Shown here piece by piece: positions 28,242-37,448 of a stretch of 64,000 nucleotides of DNA. The stretch covers positions 38,465 to 102,464 of the forward strand of contig NZ_JABAIK010000016.1 of NCBI RefSeq assembly GCF_012641465.1, given 5' to 3'. The notes under the pieces were generated by a model. That model made no database searches. It was given only the letters and a program-made list of their open reading frames with translations, and was not told the DNA's origin. The stretch is from Vibrio agarilyticus. Its GTDB lineage: Bacteria; Pseudomonadota; Gammaproteobacteria; Enterobacterales; Vibrionaceae. Position 1 is the first letter of the stretch. Each line of letters opens with the position of its first letter. The position numbers and the translations under genes were made by a program.

Positions 28242-29051
28242 TTACCAGCCTTTGACGACACTGCCATTAAAAATGGTGTTGGCAGCTTGGTACACTTCTT
28301 CGCTTTGATACGCTTTGATGAATGTTTTAACGCGTTCATCGGCGACGTTTTCTTTACGTGCCACAATCAAGTTAACGTAAGGTGAGTCTTTGTCTTCGAC
28401 AAAGATGCCGTTCTTTTCTGGCGTTAAGTCGACTGAAGCGGCAAAGGTATTGTTAATCACCGCAATGGCGACTTCATCAAGTGCGCGAGGCAGTTGAGCT
28501 GCTTCGAGTTCCACGATATCAAGCTGTTTTGGATTGGCAGTAATGTCACGCACCGTTGCCATTAGGCCAACGCCTTCGCGCAGGGTGATCAGACCTTGCT
28601 TTTCAAGCAGCAGCAGAGAGCGACCTAGGTTGGTTGGGTCATTTGGCACAGCAATGCGTGCGCCATTGTCTAACTCACTAACCGACGTCACGGTTTTTGA
28701 GTAGCCAGCAATAGGGTAAACGAAAGTGTTACCAGCAATGGCGAGTGGGTAACCACGGTCGGCAATTTGTTGGTCGAGATACGGTTTGTGCTGGAAAGCG
28801 TTAATGTCGACAGAGCCATCAGCCAGTGCCGCGTTGGGCGTAATGTAATCTGTAAACGTCACCAGTTTAACATCCAAATCGTAACGTTCTTTAGCGACTT
28901 TTTTCGCCACTTCAGCAACTTGCTCTTCCGCGCCAGCGATCACACCGAGCGTGATGGTATTGCTGTTTTGCTCTTCGCTGCCACATCCAGTGAGGGCGAT
29001 AGCGGACGTGATCACCGTTGAGGTGATAAGCTGTTTGAGGCTAAATTTCAT
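28242..29051 (-). CDS. metQ: D-/L-methionine ABC transporter substrate-binding lipoprotein
   Basis: MetQ captures methionine for the MetNI importer. The 269-residue precursor has a lipoprotein signal ending in LTGC (Cys23) and the NlpA/MetQ domain with LGVIAGAEEQVAEVAKKVAKE and DGSVDINAFQHKPYLDQQ. AAGGAG precedes the start. It is the last gene of metN-metI-metQ, 26 bases after metI. Confidence 0.95.
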   Translation of the reverse strand: MKFSLKQLITSTVITSAIALTGCGSEEQNSNTITLGVIAGAEEQVAEVAKKVAKERYDLDVKLVTFTDYITPNAALADGSVDINAFQHKPYLDQQIADRGYPLAIAGNTFVYPIAGYSKTVTSVSELDNGARIAVPNDPTNLGRSLLLLEKQGLITLREGVGLMATVRDITANPKQLDIVELEAAQLPRALDEVAIAVINNTFAASVDLTPEKNGIFVEDKDSPYVNLIVARKENVADERVKTFIKAYQSEEVYQAANTIFNGSVVKGW

Positions 29052-29077
29052 TTCAAACTCCTTAATATTGCTGAAAT

Positions 29078-29755
29078 TTATCGGTGGTCAACGCGGCGAA
29101 CAATACTTTCCCCGATCGATTGAATAATTTGTACCAAAACAATAAGCATGATGACGGTGACAATCATGACCGTGACATCGTAGCGATAGAACCCATAACG
29201 AATGGCAACATCCCCAAGACCGCCACCACCGACGGTACCGGCCATTGCCGAATAGCTCACCAAAGTAACCATAGTGATGGTCACGGCGTTGATAATGGTG
29301 GGCAGTGCTTCAGGCAGTAACACTTTACAAATGATCTGTAGTGGCGTGGCACCCATTGATTGCGCCGCTTCAACTAAGCCGCTGGGCACTTCCAATAACG
29401 CTCCTTCAATTAAGCGTGCAACAAAAGGAATTGCGCCAATGGCCAGAGGAACAATCGCAGCGGTGGTGCCAATAAACGTTCCCACAAGTAATTTGGTGAC
29501 CGGAATAATTGCCACCATCAACACCAAAAACGGCACAGAGCGGCCAACATTGACCACAGCGCTAAGCACTCGGTTTAAACGAGGATTGGCAAGCAGCCCT
29601 CCTTTTTTACTGGTGTGCAGTACCACACCAAGTGGTATGCCGACCACAAAACCAATCAATCCCGACATGGCAACCATGTAAAGTGTTTCGAGCGTTGCCC
29701 CTAACAAAAGGTCGCTATTTTGGCTAAGCCAATCAGTGATAGTGTTAACAGACAT
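29078..29755 (-). CDS. metI: Methionine ABC transporter permease
   Basis: MetI is the membrane subunit of the methionine importer. The 225-residue protein has five or so membrane segments and the permease EAA-like loop [26 protein letters not shown] use ATG 29755 (MSVNTITDW); a TTG two codons earlier is also open. It overlaps the end of metN by 11 bases, suggesting translational coupling. Confidence 0.94.
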   Translation of the reverse strand: MSVNTITDWLSQNSDLLLGATLETLYMVAMSGLIGFVVGIPLGVVLHTSKKGGLLANPRLNRVLSAVVNVGRSVPFLVLMVAIIPVTKLLVGTFIGTTAAIVPLAIGAIPFVARLIEGALLEVPSGLVEAAQSMGATPLQIICKVLLPEALPTIINAVTITMVTLVSYSAMAGTVGGGGLGDVAIRYGFYRYDVTVMIVTVIMLIVLVQIIQSIGESIVRRVDHR

Positions 29756-30779
29756 AGCCAAGTACCTCTACTTTTACATTGTGCTTACGCAAAAAATCGA
29801 TGGCGGCATTGTCGTCGTCTTCAGTGCCAAAAAGCTCGGCGACCATCATGCCAAACTTAACGCCGCCAGCGTAATCAAGATTGGAGTTAAGAATGCTGAT
29901 GTCGATATTAAAATTGCGGCTAACTTGTGACATCAGCGGTGCATCGGCCGTTTCACCAGTAAACTCCAAACGCACCAAAGGATGGCTGTTATCCTCACGA
30001 GTTGGCTGCAGGCGGCGTTGAAAATCATCTGGTATCGATAAATCAAGGGTCGAGCGAATAAATTGATGTGCCAGCTCACTTTTAGGGTGGGCAAATATAT
30101 CGCCAACACTGCCTTGCTCAACCAATTCTCCGCCACCGATGATCGCTACTTGATGGCAGATACTTTTTACTACATCCATCTCATGGGTAATCAGTAAAAT
30201 GGTCAGGTTGAGTTTGCGATTGATCTCTTTAAGCAACTGTAAAATCGAGTGTGTGGTCGCCGGATCTAACGCGCTGGTGGCCTCATCACACAGCAACACT
30301 TTAGGTGAGCTAGCAAGCGCACGAGCAATGGCAACACGCTGCTTTTGACCGCCACTTAGGTTGGCAGGATAGGTGTGGTGCTTGTCTGCAAGCCCCACTA
30401 GCGCCAATAGTTCGGTCACCTTGGTATCAATTTCTGTTTTTGATTTGCCGGCCAGCTCCAGTGGCAGCGCGACGTTGTCAAATACCGTACGTGACGCGAG
30501 CAGGTTGAAATGTTGAAAAATCATACCGATGTTGCGGCGTGCTGCGCTCAACTCTTTGCTGGAGAGCGTGGTGAGATCCACCCCATCGACGATCACGGCA
30601 CCAGATGTCGGCGCTTCAAGCATATTGACGCAGCGGATCAGCGTGCTTTTTCCTGCTCCCGAAGCCCCAATAACACCGAAAATAGTGCCAGCTTTGATCT
30701 CTAACTTTATGTCTTTTAACGCATGAATCGCGTTATCGCCTTGCGCAAATACTTTGTTAATGTGTTGTAATGCAATCAT
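29745..30779 (-). CDS. metN: Methionine ABC transporter ATP-binding protein
   Basis: MetN powers methionine import. The 344-residue protein has Walker [16 protein letters not shown] near residue 38, signature [15 protein letters not shown], Walker [13 protein letters not shown], and the C-terminal ACT-like regulatory (C2) domain from about residue 265 that binds methionine and inhibits the transporter. It is first in the operon behind a MetJ-type operator. Confidence 0.96.
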   Translation of the reverse strand: MIALQHINKVFAQGDNAIHALKDIKLEIKAGTIFGVIGASGAGKSTLIRCVNMLEAPTSGAVIVDGVDLTTLSSKELSAARRNIGMIFQHFNLLASRTVFDNVALPLELAGKSKTEIDTKVTELLALVGLADKHHTYPANLSGGQKQRVAIARALASSPKVLLCDEATSALDPATTHSILQLLKEINRKLNLTILLITHEMDVVKSICHQVAIIGGGELVEQGSVGDIFAHPKSELAHQFIRSTLDLSIPDDFQRRLQPTREDNSHPLVRLEFTGETADAPLMSQVSRNFNIDISILNSNLDYAGGVKFGMMVAELFGTEDDDNAAIDFLRKHNVKVEVLGYVC

Positions 30780-30868
30780 GATATTCCCTGGCCTGATTAG
30801 CAGCAGATTGTTTCAACTTGCGCCGAAGATGTTAGATGATGCTATGGATTCCTAACATGTCTGTCAAT

Positions 30869-30892
30869 AGATATTTTTACGTCTAGACGTCC
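30869..30892 (-). promoter_or_regulatory. MetJ operator (tandem met boxes) upstream of metNIQ
   Basis: Three adjoining 8-mers AGATATTT-TTACGTCT-AGACGTCC resemble the consensus AGACGTCT; the last two match it at 6 and 7 of 8 positions. The site is 90 bases from the metN start. MetJ with SAM represses methionine-uptake genes in gammaproteobacteria, so this fits. Confidence 0.75.
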
Positions 30893-31035
30893 AAATGAGT
30901 TGGGGTGGATGGAGTTAATCCACAACCAGGATGAAATGACCCTATCGTTAATCGACCTTCAACCTAGTAAGGGTGGGATGAAAGCCTTATTGGCTTGCTA
31001 TTTTGTGGCAACTTCAAGTTGATGGGCTATGGGTA

Positions 31036-31041
31036 TATAAT
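31036..31041 (+). promoter_or_regulatory. Candidate -10 element of gmhB
   Basis: A perfect TATAAT lies in GGGTATATAATC, 33 bases before the proposed TTG start. CTTCAA at 31012-31017 is a weak -35 candidate with an 18-bp spacer. The preceding AACTTCAAGTTGATGGGCTATGGGTATA resembles the right end of the repeat family. Confidence 0.45.
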
Positions 31042-31074
31042 CGGCGGCAATCAGAACTAAGTGAGAGCAAAATT

Positions 31075-31629
31075 TTGGCTAAACCTGCTGTATTTATCGA
31101 TCGTGATGGCGTAATCAATGTTGATCATGGGTATGTTCACGATGAACATGACTTTGAATTCATTGATGGCGTGTTTGCCGCCACCAAAGCGCTTAAAGAG
31201 ATGGGGTATTTGTTAGTCCTAGTGACGAACCAGTCAGGTATCGCTCGCGGAAAGTTTAGTGAAGACCGTTTTTTGTCTCTGACGCAGTGGATGGACTGGA
31301 ACTTTGTTGATAATGGCGTCGAATTTGATGGCATTTATTACTGTCCTCACCATCCAGAAGGGGCGGTTGAGGCGTACCGTCAGACCTGTGATTGCCGTAA
31401 ACCTGAGCCAGGTATGTTTTTCTCTGCACGCGATTTTCTCAAGATTGACATGGAAAAATCGGTGATGATTGGCGATAAAAAAGAAGACATGATGGCGGCG
31501 CAGGCTGCGGGTGTAGCTACACGCATTTTGGTGCGTACGGGGAAACCGGTGACTGCAGAAGGTGAGGCACTGGCAACATCAGTGCTTGATAGTATTCGCG
31601 ACGTGCCCGCTTACCTTAAATCGCGCTAG
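31075..31629 (+). CDS. gmhB: D-glycero-beta-D-manno-heptose 1,7-bisphosphate 7-phosphatase
   Basis: GmhB removes the 7-phosphate in ADP-heptose synthesis for lipopolysaccharide inner core. The likely start is TTG 31075, giving [20 protein letters not shown], which aligns with E. coli GmhB. The open frame extends upstream to 31003, but that part overlaps the probable promoter and is not conserved. The 184-residue HAD-family protein has [17 protein letters not shown], the zinc-loop cysteines in [17 protein letters not shown], and IGDKKEDM. Confidence 0.92.
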   Translation: MAKPAVFIDRDGVINVDHGYVHDEHDFEFIDGVFAATKALKEMGYLLVLVTNQSGIARGKFSEDRFLSLTQWMDWNFVDNGVEFDGIYYCPHHPEGAVEAYRQTCDCRKPEPGMFFSARDFLKIDMEKSVMIGDKKEDMMAAQAAGVATRILVRTGKPVTAEGEALATSVLDSIRDVPAYLKSR

Positions 31630-31666
31630 GCCGATTGCACGGCCAAGCCAAATTAGGAGAGGCTGT

Positions 31667-32011
31667 GTGAAAACAACACTTTTTTCGATAATTGCAATAA
31701 CGGCGTTGGCTGGGTGTTCAACGCTAAGCAAAAATGAATCGGTTGAGGATACGGCGCACTATGTTTGCGCGCCGAATTTGCACGTAACAGCGGATTTTCT
31801 CAACAATTACGATGCGGTTCGTTTAAATATGCCTGGGCAGACGATTTTGCCTGAAAATGAAGTCTTACTCACTCGTACCCCGGCGGCATCCGGCATGATG
31901 TTCAGTCGCACTGGGGCTTGGCCTGTGACGTTTTTGGCCAAAGGCGATATGGCGATGTTAGAGATCAATAATCGATTTTATAATGATTGCGCCACAACAG
32001 AAGCGCCTTAA
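31667..32011 (+). CDS. Putative MliC-like lysozyme-inhibitor lipoprotein
   Basis: The start is GTG 31667 after AGGAGAGG. The 114-residue precursor has a lipoprotein signal with lipobox LAGC (Cys17). The mature part shows the MliC/PliC pattern: YVC near the start, then AASGMMF, a following FLAKGD, MAMLE and a closing DC. In MliC the Ser and Lys of these two motifs contact the lysozyme active site. Similarity is by motif only and the gene is shorter than many MliC proteins with extra domains. It could protect peptidoglycan against c-type lysozymes. It is 37 bases after gmhB. Confidence 0.6.
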   Translation: MKTTLFSIIAITALAGCSTLSKNESVEDTAHYVCAPNLHVTADFLNNYDAVRLNMPGQTILPENEVLLTRTPAASGMMFSRTGAWPVTFLAKGDMAMLEINNRFYNDCATTEAP

Positions 32012-32022
32012 CTGATTCACCA

Positions 32023-32056
32023 TAAAGTAAAACGGGCTACGGCCCGTTTTACTTTA
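32023..32056. terminator. Bidirectional terminator between the lipoprotein and YitT-family genes
   Basis: A perfect 15-bp stem (TAAAGTAAAACGGGC / GCCCGTTTTACTTTA) with a 4-base loop serves the two convergent genes. Confidence 0.85.
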
Positions 32057-32057
32057 A

Positions 32058-32660
32058 TTAGCGAGGGTATGACACGCTGTAACGCTGCGGCTTGTGATTC
32101 ATCGCTAACACCATATTTAATGTGATGGCACCCACAACGGAAATGGCGATAACGCTTGGGGTGATAAACAAAAACGAGGCGAGTAAAATGGTGACATCAA
32201 TCGCCATTTGTGTTTTGCCAACGGAAATGCCCCACTTGTCTTGAATGGCCAGACAAAGCACGTTGAACCCACCCAAACTTGAACGGTGGCGAAATAAGAT
32301 CAGCATCCCCACTCCCATCAAAATCCCACCAACAATGCCGCAATAGAGCGGATTGACGTTCTCGACCGTATACATAAGTGGCAGATGATCGGCAAAAATC
32401 GAGACTAGAGCGCCTGATAATGCGCTGTTAAACGCAAATTTAGCGCCAAATCGCCGCCAAGCCAGCAAATAAAATGGGGTATTGGCAAGAAAATACAGGG
32501 TTCCAAAACTGGCCGAGACAAAGTGCGTCATCAGCAAAGCAAGGCCGGTGGTGCCGCCCGTCAGAAGGTCAGCAGCTTGCAGAAAGTAGACGCCCTGAGC
32601 AACAATCAAGGTGCCTGTGAAGATTGCAATCCAGTCTTCTTTACGTGAGTGTTTTTCCAT
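32058..32660 (-). CDS. YitT/DUF161 family integral membrane protein
   Basis: The 200-residue protein has five to six hydrophobic segments and the family motif LTGGTTGLALL near residue 34, with SLGGFNVLCLAIQDKWGISVGKTQ near 128. These mark the YitT_membrane family, whose transport role is not established. ATG 32660 is chosen over the neighbouring TTG. It reads alone, divergent from glyA. Confidence 0.85.
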   Translation of the reverse strand: MEKHSRKEDWIAIFTGTLIVAQGVYFLQAADLLTGGTTGLALLMTHFVSASFGTLYFLANTPFYLLAWRRFGAKFAFNSALSGALVSIFADHLPLMYTVENVNPLYCGIVGGILMGVGMLILFRHRSSLGGFNVLCLAIQDKWGISVGKTQMAIDVTILLASFLFITPSVIAISVVGAITLNMVLAMNHKPQRYSVSYPR

Positions 32661-32663
32661 CAA

Positions 32664-33003
32664 TTCAAAAATTTAATGCCAATAAAGGGGGCGAAATAGT
32701 AGTAGAAAGCCATCATTTTCGATAGGGTAGATGACGATCTTTTGCTAAAGGCTTGTATTTTGAGCTTTACACAGTGTAAAGCGTTCAAACCAAAACAGGT
32801 GTTTTAGTGGTCAGACTTGCCATCACTATGAAATATCGGCGGGTTGATGATGAAAAAATGCCATGAGAAAAAAGCAATTTTTCCTTTAAGCAGTAATTCC
32901 AATTATGTAAAATACGTGCATAAACAGGATGACGAAAACGTTTGCTTTTTGCCGTTATCTGGTTTTTTTGCAACTTTCAGTAAGTCTGAGTCAGGAGATA
33001 CAG
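32664..33003 (+). promoter_or_regulatory. glyA leader region
   Basis: The 340 bases upstream of glyA hold a palindrome GCTTTACAC-A-GTGTAAAGC (about 32764-32782) of unknown binding protein, AT-rich promoter-like sequence at 32900-32915 (TATGTAAAAT) and a PurR box at 32932. I see no riboswitch fold that I could support. Confidence 0.5.
32932..32947 (+). promoter_or_regulatory. PurR operator upstream of glyA
   Basis: ACGAAAACGTTTGCTT; its complement AAGCAAACGTTTTCGT matches the PurR consensus (ACGCAAACGTTTNCGT) except at one fixed base. glyA is a known PurR target in E. coli because it supplies one-carbon units for purines. The site is 57 bases before the start. Confidence 0.8.
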
Positions 33004-34254
33004 ATGCTAAAGCGTGATATGAACATCGCGGATTACGATGCGGAGCTATTCGCCGCTATCCAAGAAGAAACTCTTCGTCAAGAAGAACATATTGAACTTA
33101 TCGCTTCAGAAAACTACACCAGCCCACGCGTCATGGAAGCACAGGGCTCGCAGTTGACCAATAAATACGCTGAAGGCTATCCAGGCAAGCGTTACTATGG
33201 CGGTTGTGAGTATGTCGATAAGGCTGAGGCATTAGCGATTGACCGTGCGTGTCAGCTTTTTGATTGCGAATACGCGAACGTTCAACCGCATTCTGGTTCA
33301 CAAGCCAACAGTGCTGTTTACATGGCGCTACTAAACCCAGGTGATACCGTATTAGGTATGAGCCTTGCGCATGGCGGTCATTTAACTCACGGCTCACCAG
33401 TGAACTTTTCCGGCAAGCACTATCATGTGATCCCTTACGGTATCGATGAGACTGGCCAAATCAACTACGATGAAATGGAAGCTCTTGCGCTTGAGCACAA
33501 GCCAAAAATGATCATCGGTGGCTTTTCTGCTTATTCACAAGTGGTTGATTGGAAACGCATGCGTGAGATCGCAGATAAAGTAGACGCCTATTTATTTGTT
33601 GATATGGCGCACGTTGCAGGTCTGATTGCGGCAGGCGTTTACCCAACGCCACTGCCACACGCACATGTTGTGACGACGACGACGCACAAAACTTTAGCAG
33701 GTCCTCGTGGCGGTTTGATTTTGTCAAACGCAGGCGAAGAGATGTACAAAAAATTGAACTCAGCGGTTTTCCCTGGTGGTCAAGGTGGTCCTTTGATGCA
33801 CGTTATTGCGGCAAAAGCGGTTGCGTTCAAAGAGGCGATGGAGCCTGAGTTTAAAGCGTATCAAGCGCGCGTAGTTGAAAACGCGAAAGCCATGGTTGCT
33901 CAGTTCCAAGAGCGCGGTTACAAAATCGTGTCTAACGGTACGGAAAACCACTTGTTTTTGGTTGATTTGATTGACAAAAACATCACAGGTAAAGACGCTG
34001 ACGCTGCACTTGGCGCTGCAAACATCACGGTAAACAAGAACTCGGTACCAAATGACCCACGTAGCCCATTTGTTACTTCTGGTATTCGTGTTGGTACGCC
34101 GTCAATCACTCGTCGTGGCTTTACTCAGCAAGATGCGGTGGACTTGGCAAACTGGATGTGTGATGTGCTAGATAACATCGATAATGCGGATGTGATTGAG
34201 TCAACGAAGCAAAAAGTACTGGCAATCTGTAAGCGCCTACCTGTTTACGCATAA
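33004..34254 (+). CDS. glyA: Serine hydroxymethyltransferase
   Basis: GlyA converts serine and tetrahydrofolate to glycine and methylene-THF. The start at 33004 ([16 protein letters not shown]) gives 416 residues, as in other vibrios; the in-frame extension to 32929 covers the operator. PLP-enzyme motifs include [19 protein letters not shown] and the lysine motif [14 protein letters not shown] near residue 229. Many codons are of the preferred type, fitting high expression. Confidence 0.97.
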   Translation: MLKRDMNIADYDAELFAAIQEETLRQEEHIELIASENYTSPRVMEAQGSQLTNKYAEGYPGKRYYGGCEYVDKAEALAIDRACQLFDCEYANVQPHSGSQANSAVYMALLNPGDTVLGMSLAHGGHLTHGSPVNFSGKHYHVIPYGIDETGQINYDEMEALALEHKPKMIIGGFSAYSQVVDWKRMREIADKVDAYLFVDMAHVAGLIAAGVYPTPLPHAHVVTTTTHKTLAGPRGGLILSNAGEEMYKKLNSAVFPGGQGGPLMHVIAAKAVAFKEAMEPEFKAYQARVVENAKAMVAQFQERGYKIVSNGTENHLFLVDLIDKNITGKDADAALGAANITVNKNSVPNDPRSPFVTSGIRVGTPSITRRGFTQQDAVDLANWMCDVLDNIDNADVIESTKQKVLAICKRLPVYA

Positions 34255-34270
34255 TCAGCCAATCAAAAAA

Positions 34271-34301
34271 TAAAAAAGAGCTCAATTGAGCTCTTTTTTT
34301 G
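34271..34301. terminator. Bidirectional terminator between glyA and lipA
   Basis: AAAAAAGAGCTCAA pairs perfectly with TTGAGCTCTTTTTT, with runs of A and T on either side, between convergent genes. Confidence 0.85.
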
Positions 34302-34316
34302 TACTATTTGAATGCG

Positions 34317-35282
34317 TTATTTGACTTCAATCCCTTGAGCTTGCATGTCCGCATGGTAGGACGAGCGAACAAACGGGCCACAAGCGGCATGAGTAAAACC
34401 AAGGCTGAGCGCAATTTCTTTCAACTCATCGAACTCTTCTGGCGGCACGTATCGCGCGACTGGCAAGTGATGGCGGCTTGGCGCTAAGTACTGACCTAAG
34501 GTTAGCATTGTCACGCCGTGGGCACGTAAGTCTTTAAGAACCTCAATGATCTCTTCTTTGGTTTCGCCTAATCCCATCATTAAGCCCGATTTGGTCGGAA
34601 TCGTTGGGTGCTGCTGTTTAAATTTCTGTAGCAATTCCAGTGACCATTTATAGTTGGCACCCGGGCGCGCTTTACGATACAAGCGCGGCGCCGTTTCGAG
34701 GTTGTGATTAAACACATCGGGCGGATTATCTTTCAGAAGGTCCAGCGCAACGTCCATGCGACCGCGAAAATCCGGCACTAGGGTTTCAATTTTAATGTTG
34801 GGGCTTTTGGCCCGAATTTCTCGCGTGCAATCGGCAAAGTGCTGCGCACCACCATCGCGCAGATCGTCGCGGTCAACGGAGGTGACCACAACGTACTTAA
34901 GCTTCATGTCGTGGATGGTTTGTGCCAATTTTTGCGGTTCATCCACTTCCGGAGCGAGCGGGCGCCCGTGGGCCACATCGCAAAACGGGCAGCGGCGTGT
35001 ACAGATAGCACCAAGGATCATAAAGGTGGCTGTGCCATGATTAAAGCACTCCGCTAAGTTGGGGCAAGAGGCTTCTTCACAGACAGAATGCAATTTGTTT
35101 TTCCGCATCGCCGATTTAATGTCTTGAATGCGCTGGCTGTCTGCGGGCAACTTGATTTTCATCCATTCGGGTTTGCGCAGCGTTTCGACGGGTTCATCAG
35201 GCATGTTTTTGACGGGAATTAGCGCCATTTTATCGGCATCACGATATTTGACGCCGTGTTCCATTTGAATAGGTTTGCTCAT
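34317..35282 (-). CDS. lipA: Lipoyl synthase
   Basis: LipA inserts two sulfurs into protein-bound octanoyl groups, using radical SAM chemistry. The 321-residue protein has the radical-SAM cluster motif CTRRCPFC near residue 95 and the auxiliary-cluster cysteines in [13 protein letters not shown] near 68-79. It follows lipB after 21 bases on the same strand. E. coli has a LysR gene (ybeF) between them, absent here. Confidence 0.97.
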   Translation of the reverse strand: MSKPIQMEHGVKYRDADKMALIPVKNMPDEPVETLRKPEWMKIKLPADSQRIQDIKSAMRKNKLHSVCEEASCPNLAECFNHGTATFMILGAICTRRCPFCDVAHGRPLAPEVDEPQKLAQTIHDMKLKYVVVTSVDRDDLRDGGAQHFADCTREIRAKSPNIKIETLVPDFRGRMDVALDLLKDNPPDVFNHNLETAPRLYRKARPGANYKWSLELLQKFKQQHPTIPTKSGLMMGLGETKEEIIEVLKDLRAHGVTMLTLGQYLAPSRHHLPVARYVPPEEFDELKEIALSLGFTHAACGPFVRSSYHADMQAQGIEVK

Positions 35283-35303
35283 ATTGTTCTACTTATCGTT
35301 AGC

Positions 35304-36035
35304 TTAGGGTTGCGGATTCAAAGACTGCGTCGTAATTGATGAGTCAGTGGGTTTGTCAGTCGATAATAAGAGTGACGCTTCACCAAGTGATGAGGTGTCA
35401 TGTGGAGGCCAAGAAACAGAGTCATAACCAAGCCGTTTGGTCAGCACGTGAATTAACGACTCGCCTACCAATGTCAGATCGCTCGGTCCACCAAGTGCGC
35501 TGGTTTGCGTCATTTCAAGCCCTTGATAGCCACACGGGTTGATGTTGTGAAAAGGGCTTAAATCCATGTCGACATTAAGCGCCAGCCCGTGAAATGAGCA
35601 GCCTTTGCGAATCCGCAGGCCGAGAGAACAAATTTTTTTCTCGGCAACATACACGCCAGGCGCGTCAGGGCGAGGGTAGCTTTCGATGGAAAATTGAGCC
35701 AAGGTCTCAACAACGCTTTGCTCGATGTGAGTGACTAGCTCGCGCACACCCAGCTGTTTACGCCGTAAATCAATTAGAAAGTAGGCGACTAATTGCCCAG
35801 GACCATGATAGGTGATCTGCCCACCTCGGTCACTTTGTACCACGGGAATCTCACTTTGAGTCAGCAGGTGCTCAGCCTTGCCTGCTTGTCCTTGGGTAAA
35901 AACAGGGTCATGCTCGACCAACCAAATCTCATCAAGGGTGCTTGCCTCTCGAGAATCGGTAAATCGGTGCATTGATTGCCAAGTTGGCAAGTATGCTTGG
36001 CGGCCCAATTGTCGCACTAAAAGCCGATTTTCCAT
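35304..36035 (-). CDS. lipB: Octanoyl-[acyl carrier protein]-protein N-octanoyltransferase
   Basis: LipB moves octanoate from ACP to lipoyl domains. Motifs [16 protein letters not shown] near residue 70 and the catalytic Cys/Lys pair in the [16 protein letters not shown] / NPCGYQG region are present. ATG 36035 has AGGGTG upstream; a GTG three codons earlier is possible. At 243 residues it is about 30 longer than E. coli LipB because of a Ser/Thr-rich C-terminal tail (from about 213) with no known motif. Confidence 0.94.
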   Translation of the reverse strand: MENRLLVRQLGRQAYLPTWQSMHRFTDSREASTLDEIWLVEHDPVFTQGQAGKAEHLLTQSEIPVVQSDRGGQITYHGPGQLVAYFLIDLRRKQLGVRELVTHIEQSVVETLAQFSIESYPRPDAPGVYVAEKKICSLGLRIRKGCSFHGLALNVDMDLSPFHNINPCGYQGLEMTQTSALGGPSDLTLVGESLIHVLTKRLGYDSVSWPPHDTSSLGEASLLLSTDKPTDSSITTQSLNPQP

Positions 36036-36174
36036 CGCTGTCACCCTGTGATTAAACTAAAGTTTAGCGATTATAACTTAATTTGAATTTTCTAACTATA
36101 TTCAAATAACCAAACTCTAACGGAAATCAAACAATAACACAGAGTGGTCAGGGGCGAATATGCGGAATGTTCGC

Positions 36175-37155
36175 CTAATGACGTTTGATCATTTTACGTG
36201 GGATGAGCTCGATACCAGCGGTGTAACGTTTTGCCGACGCATTCAGCGCGAGCGCCATTGCGCTATCGGCAATCAGTTCAAACTGCTGTGGAAGAGAGTT
36301 GATTTTTATGGGTAGGAAGTCCAGTAATCGATTGTCGCCAAATGTGGCTAAGCGTACTCTAGCCATCAGATCTGGCCGAGTAAGTAAGGCATCTAGCACC
36401 CCTTCAAGTAACGTGTATGAGGTAGTGATCAGCGCATCGGGTAAGCGTTGTTGGGCTATCCAATTTTCAACGATCTTTTGCCCCTCTTCGCGCGAGAAAT
36501 GGGCGCCATAATTCACCAATATTTCTGTCGATTTTCCGCTTAAAGCGGAGCGAAAGCCTAACTCACGCTCTTTCGATATTTGCAACTCTTCAAGGGCACC
36601 GATAAGGCCAATAGAGCTGATTTTGGGCGCTAATACCGATTTAGTCAGTTCAAAGGCGGCATCAAAGTCCTCACTTATCACACTAGAAAAGACCTCATCG
36701 TCCATCGCTCGGTCAAGCGCAATGACCGGCGTACCGCCGTTTTGTAAGGCTAAGTAAAACTCGTTAGCGCTCGGCATGGCGCTTGCCACAAATAGCGCAT
36801 CAATTCGTCGGCTGACCAGCGCGTTGGCCACATTCATCTCGGTTTGAGGATCATCATCAGAGCAACCGATGAGAATTTGGTAACCGGCTTTGCGCGAGTT
36901 TTGCTCAATCAATTTGGCAAGACGCGCATAACTGGTGTTCTCGAGATCGGGAATGATCAAACCAAACGAACGCGATTGCCCTGCGCGTAAGGAGGTGGCA
37001 GCGTGATCGGGTCGGTAATTATGTTGTTCAACAATGGCGATGACTTTCTTTTGAGTCTTTTCGCTAATGCGATATTTCTGAGCCTTACCGTTTATTACAT
37101 AGCTTGCGGTGGTTTTTGAAACGCCCGCCAATTTTGCTATCTCATCTAGTGTCAT
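36175..37155 (-). CDS. fruR: Catabolite repressor/activator Cra (fructose repressor FruR)
   Basis: The 326-residue LacI-family regulator begins MTLDEIAKLAGVSKTTASYVING, the DNA-binding domain typical of Cra/FruR, with the YRPDHAATSLRAG hinge near residue 52 and a periplasmic-binding-like sensor domain for fructose 1-phosphate. It diverges from fruBKA across a region with two Cra boxes. It shows the expected local role of controlling the fru operon. Confidence 0.94.
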   Translation of the reverse strand: MTLDEIAKLAGVSKTTASYVINGKAQKYRISEKTQKKVIAIVEQHNYRPDHAATSLRAGQSRSFGLIIPDLENTSYARLAKLIEQNSRKAGYQILIGCSDDDPQTEMNVANALVSRRIDALFVASAMPSANEFYLALQNGGTPVIALDRAMDDEVFSSVISEDFDAAFELTKSVLAPKISSIGLIGALEELQISKERELGFRSALSGKSTEILVNYGAHFSREEGQKIVENWIAQQRLPDALITTSYTLLEGVLDALLTRPDLMARVRLATFGDNRLLDFLPIKINSLPQQFELIADSAMALALNASAKRYTAGIELIPRKMIKRH

Positions 37156-37225
37156 ATACCAAGCCTTATTCTGTGCGCCGGATCATATTAATACATCAAT
37201 GACGCTTCGGTAAGTTGAACTATAA

Positions 37226-37263
37226 GCTGAATCGATTCAGTATAAAAGCTGAAAGGATTCAGC
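37226..37263. promoter_or_regulatory. Tandem Cra/FruR operators between fruR and fruB
   Basis: Two near-palindromes, GCTGAATCGATTCAGT (37226-37241) and GCTGAAAGGATTCAGC (37248-37263), match the Cra consensus GCTGAAACGTTTCAGC. Their centres are 22 bp apart, about two helical turns, so two dimers could bind the same face. A TATAAA lies between them. Confidence 0.85.
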
Positions 37264-37448
37264 AAGAATTGGAAAATGGCGCGATTCAATAAAATGCAGC
37301 CGAATACGCACTCTGAGTTAGGCCCTAATTGAGTTCAAAGTCACGCAACTTAATGGCGTTGGGCTAGGGGATAAAGCACAGAGATGTTAAAAAATAATCA
37401 TGATACTCACTCGCGCGATACCGAGTGGGCACACGCCGGAGAAGCACC

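Noticed and set aside
32929-33003. 25-residue N-terminal extension of glyA
   Set aside because: It covers the PurR operator, and the conserved protein starts at [12 protein letters not shown].
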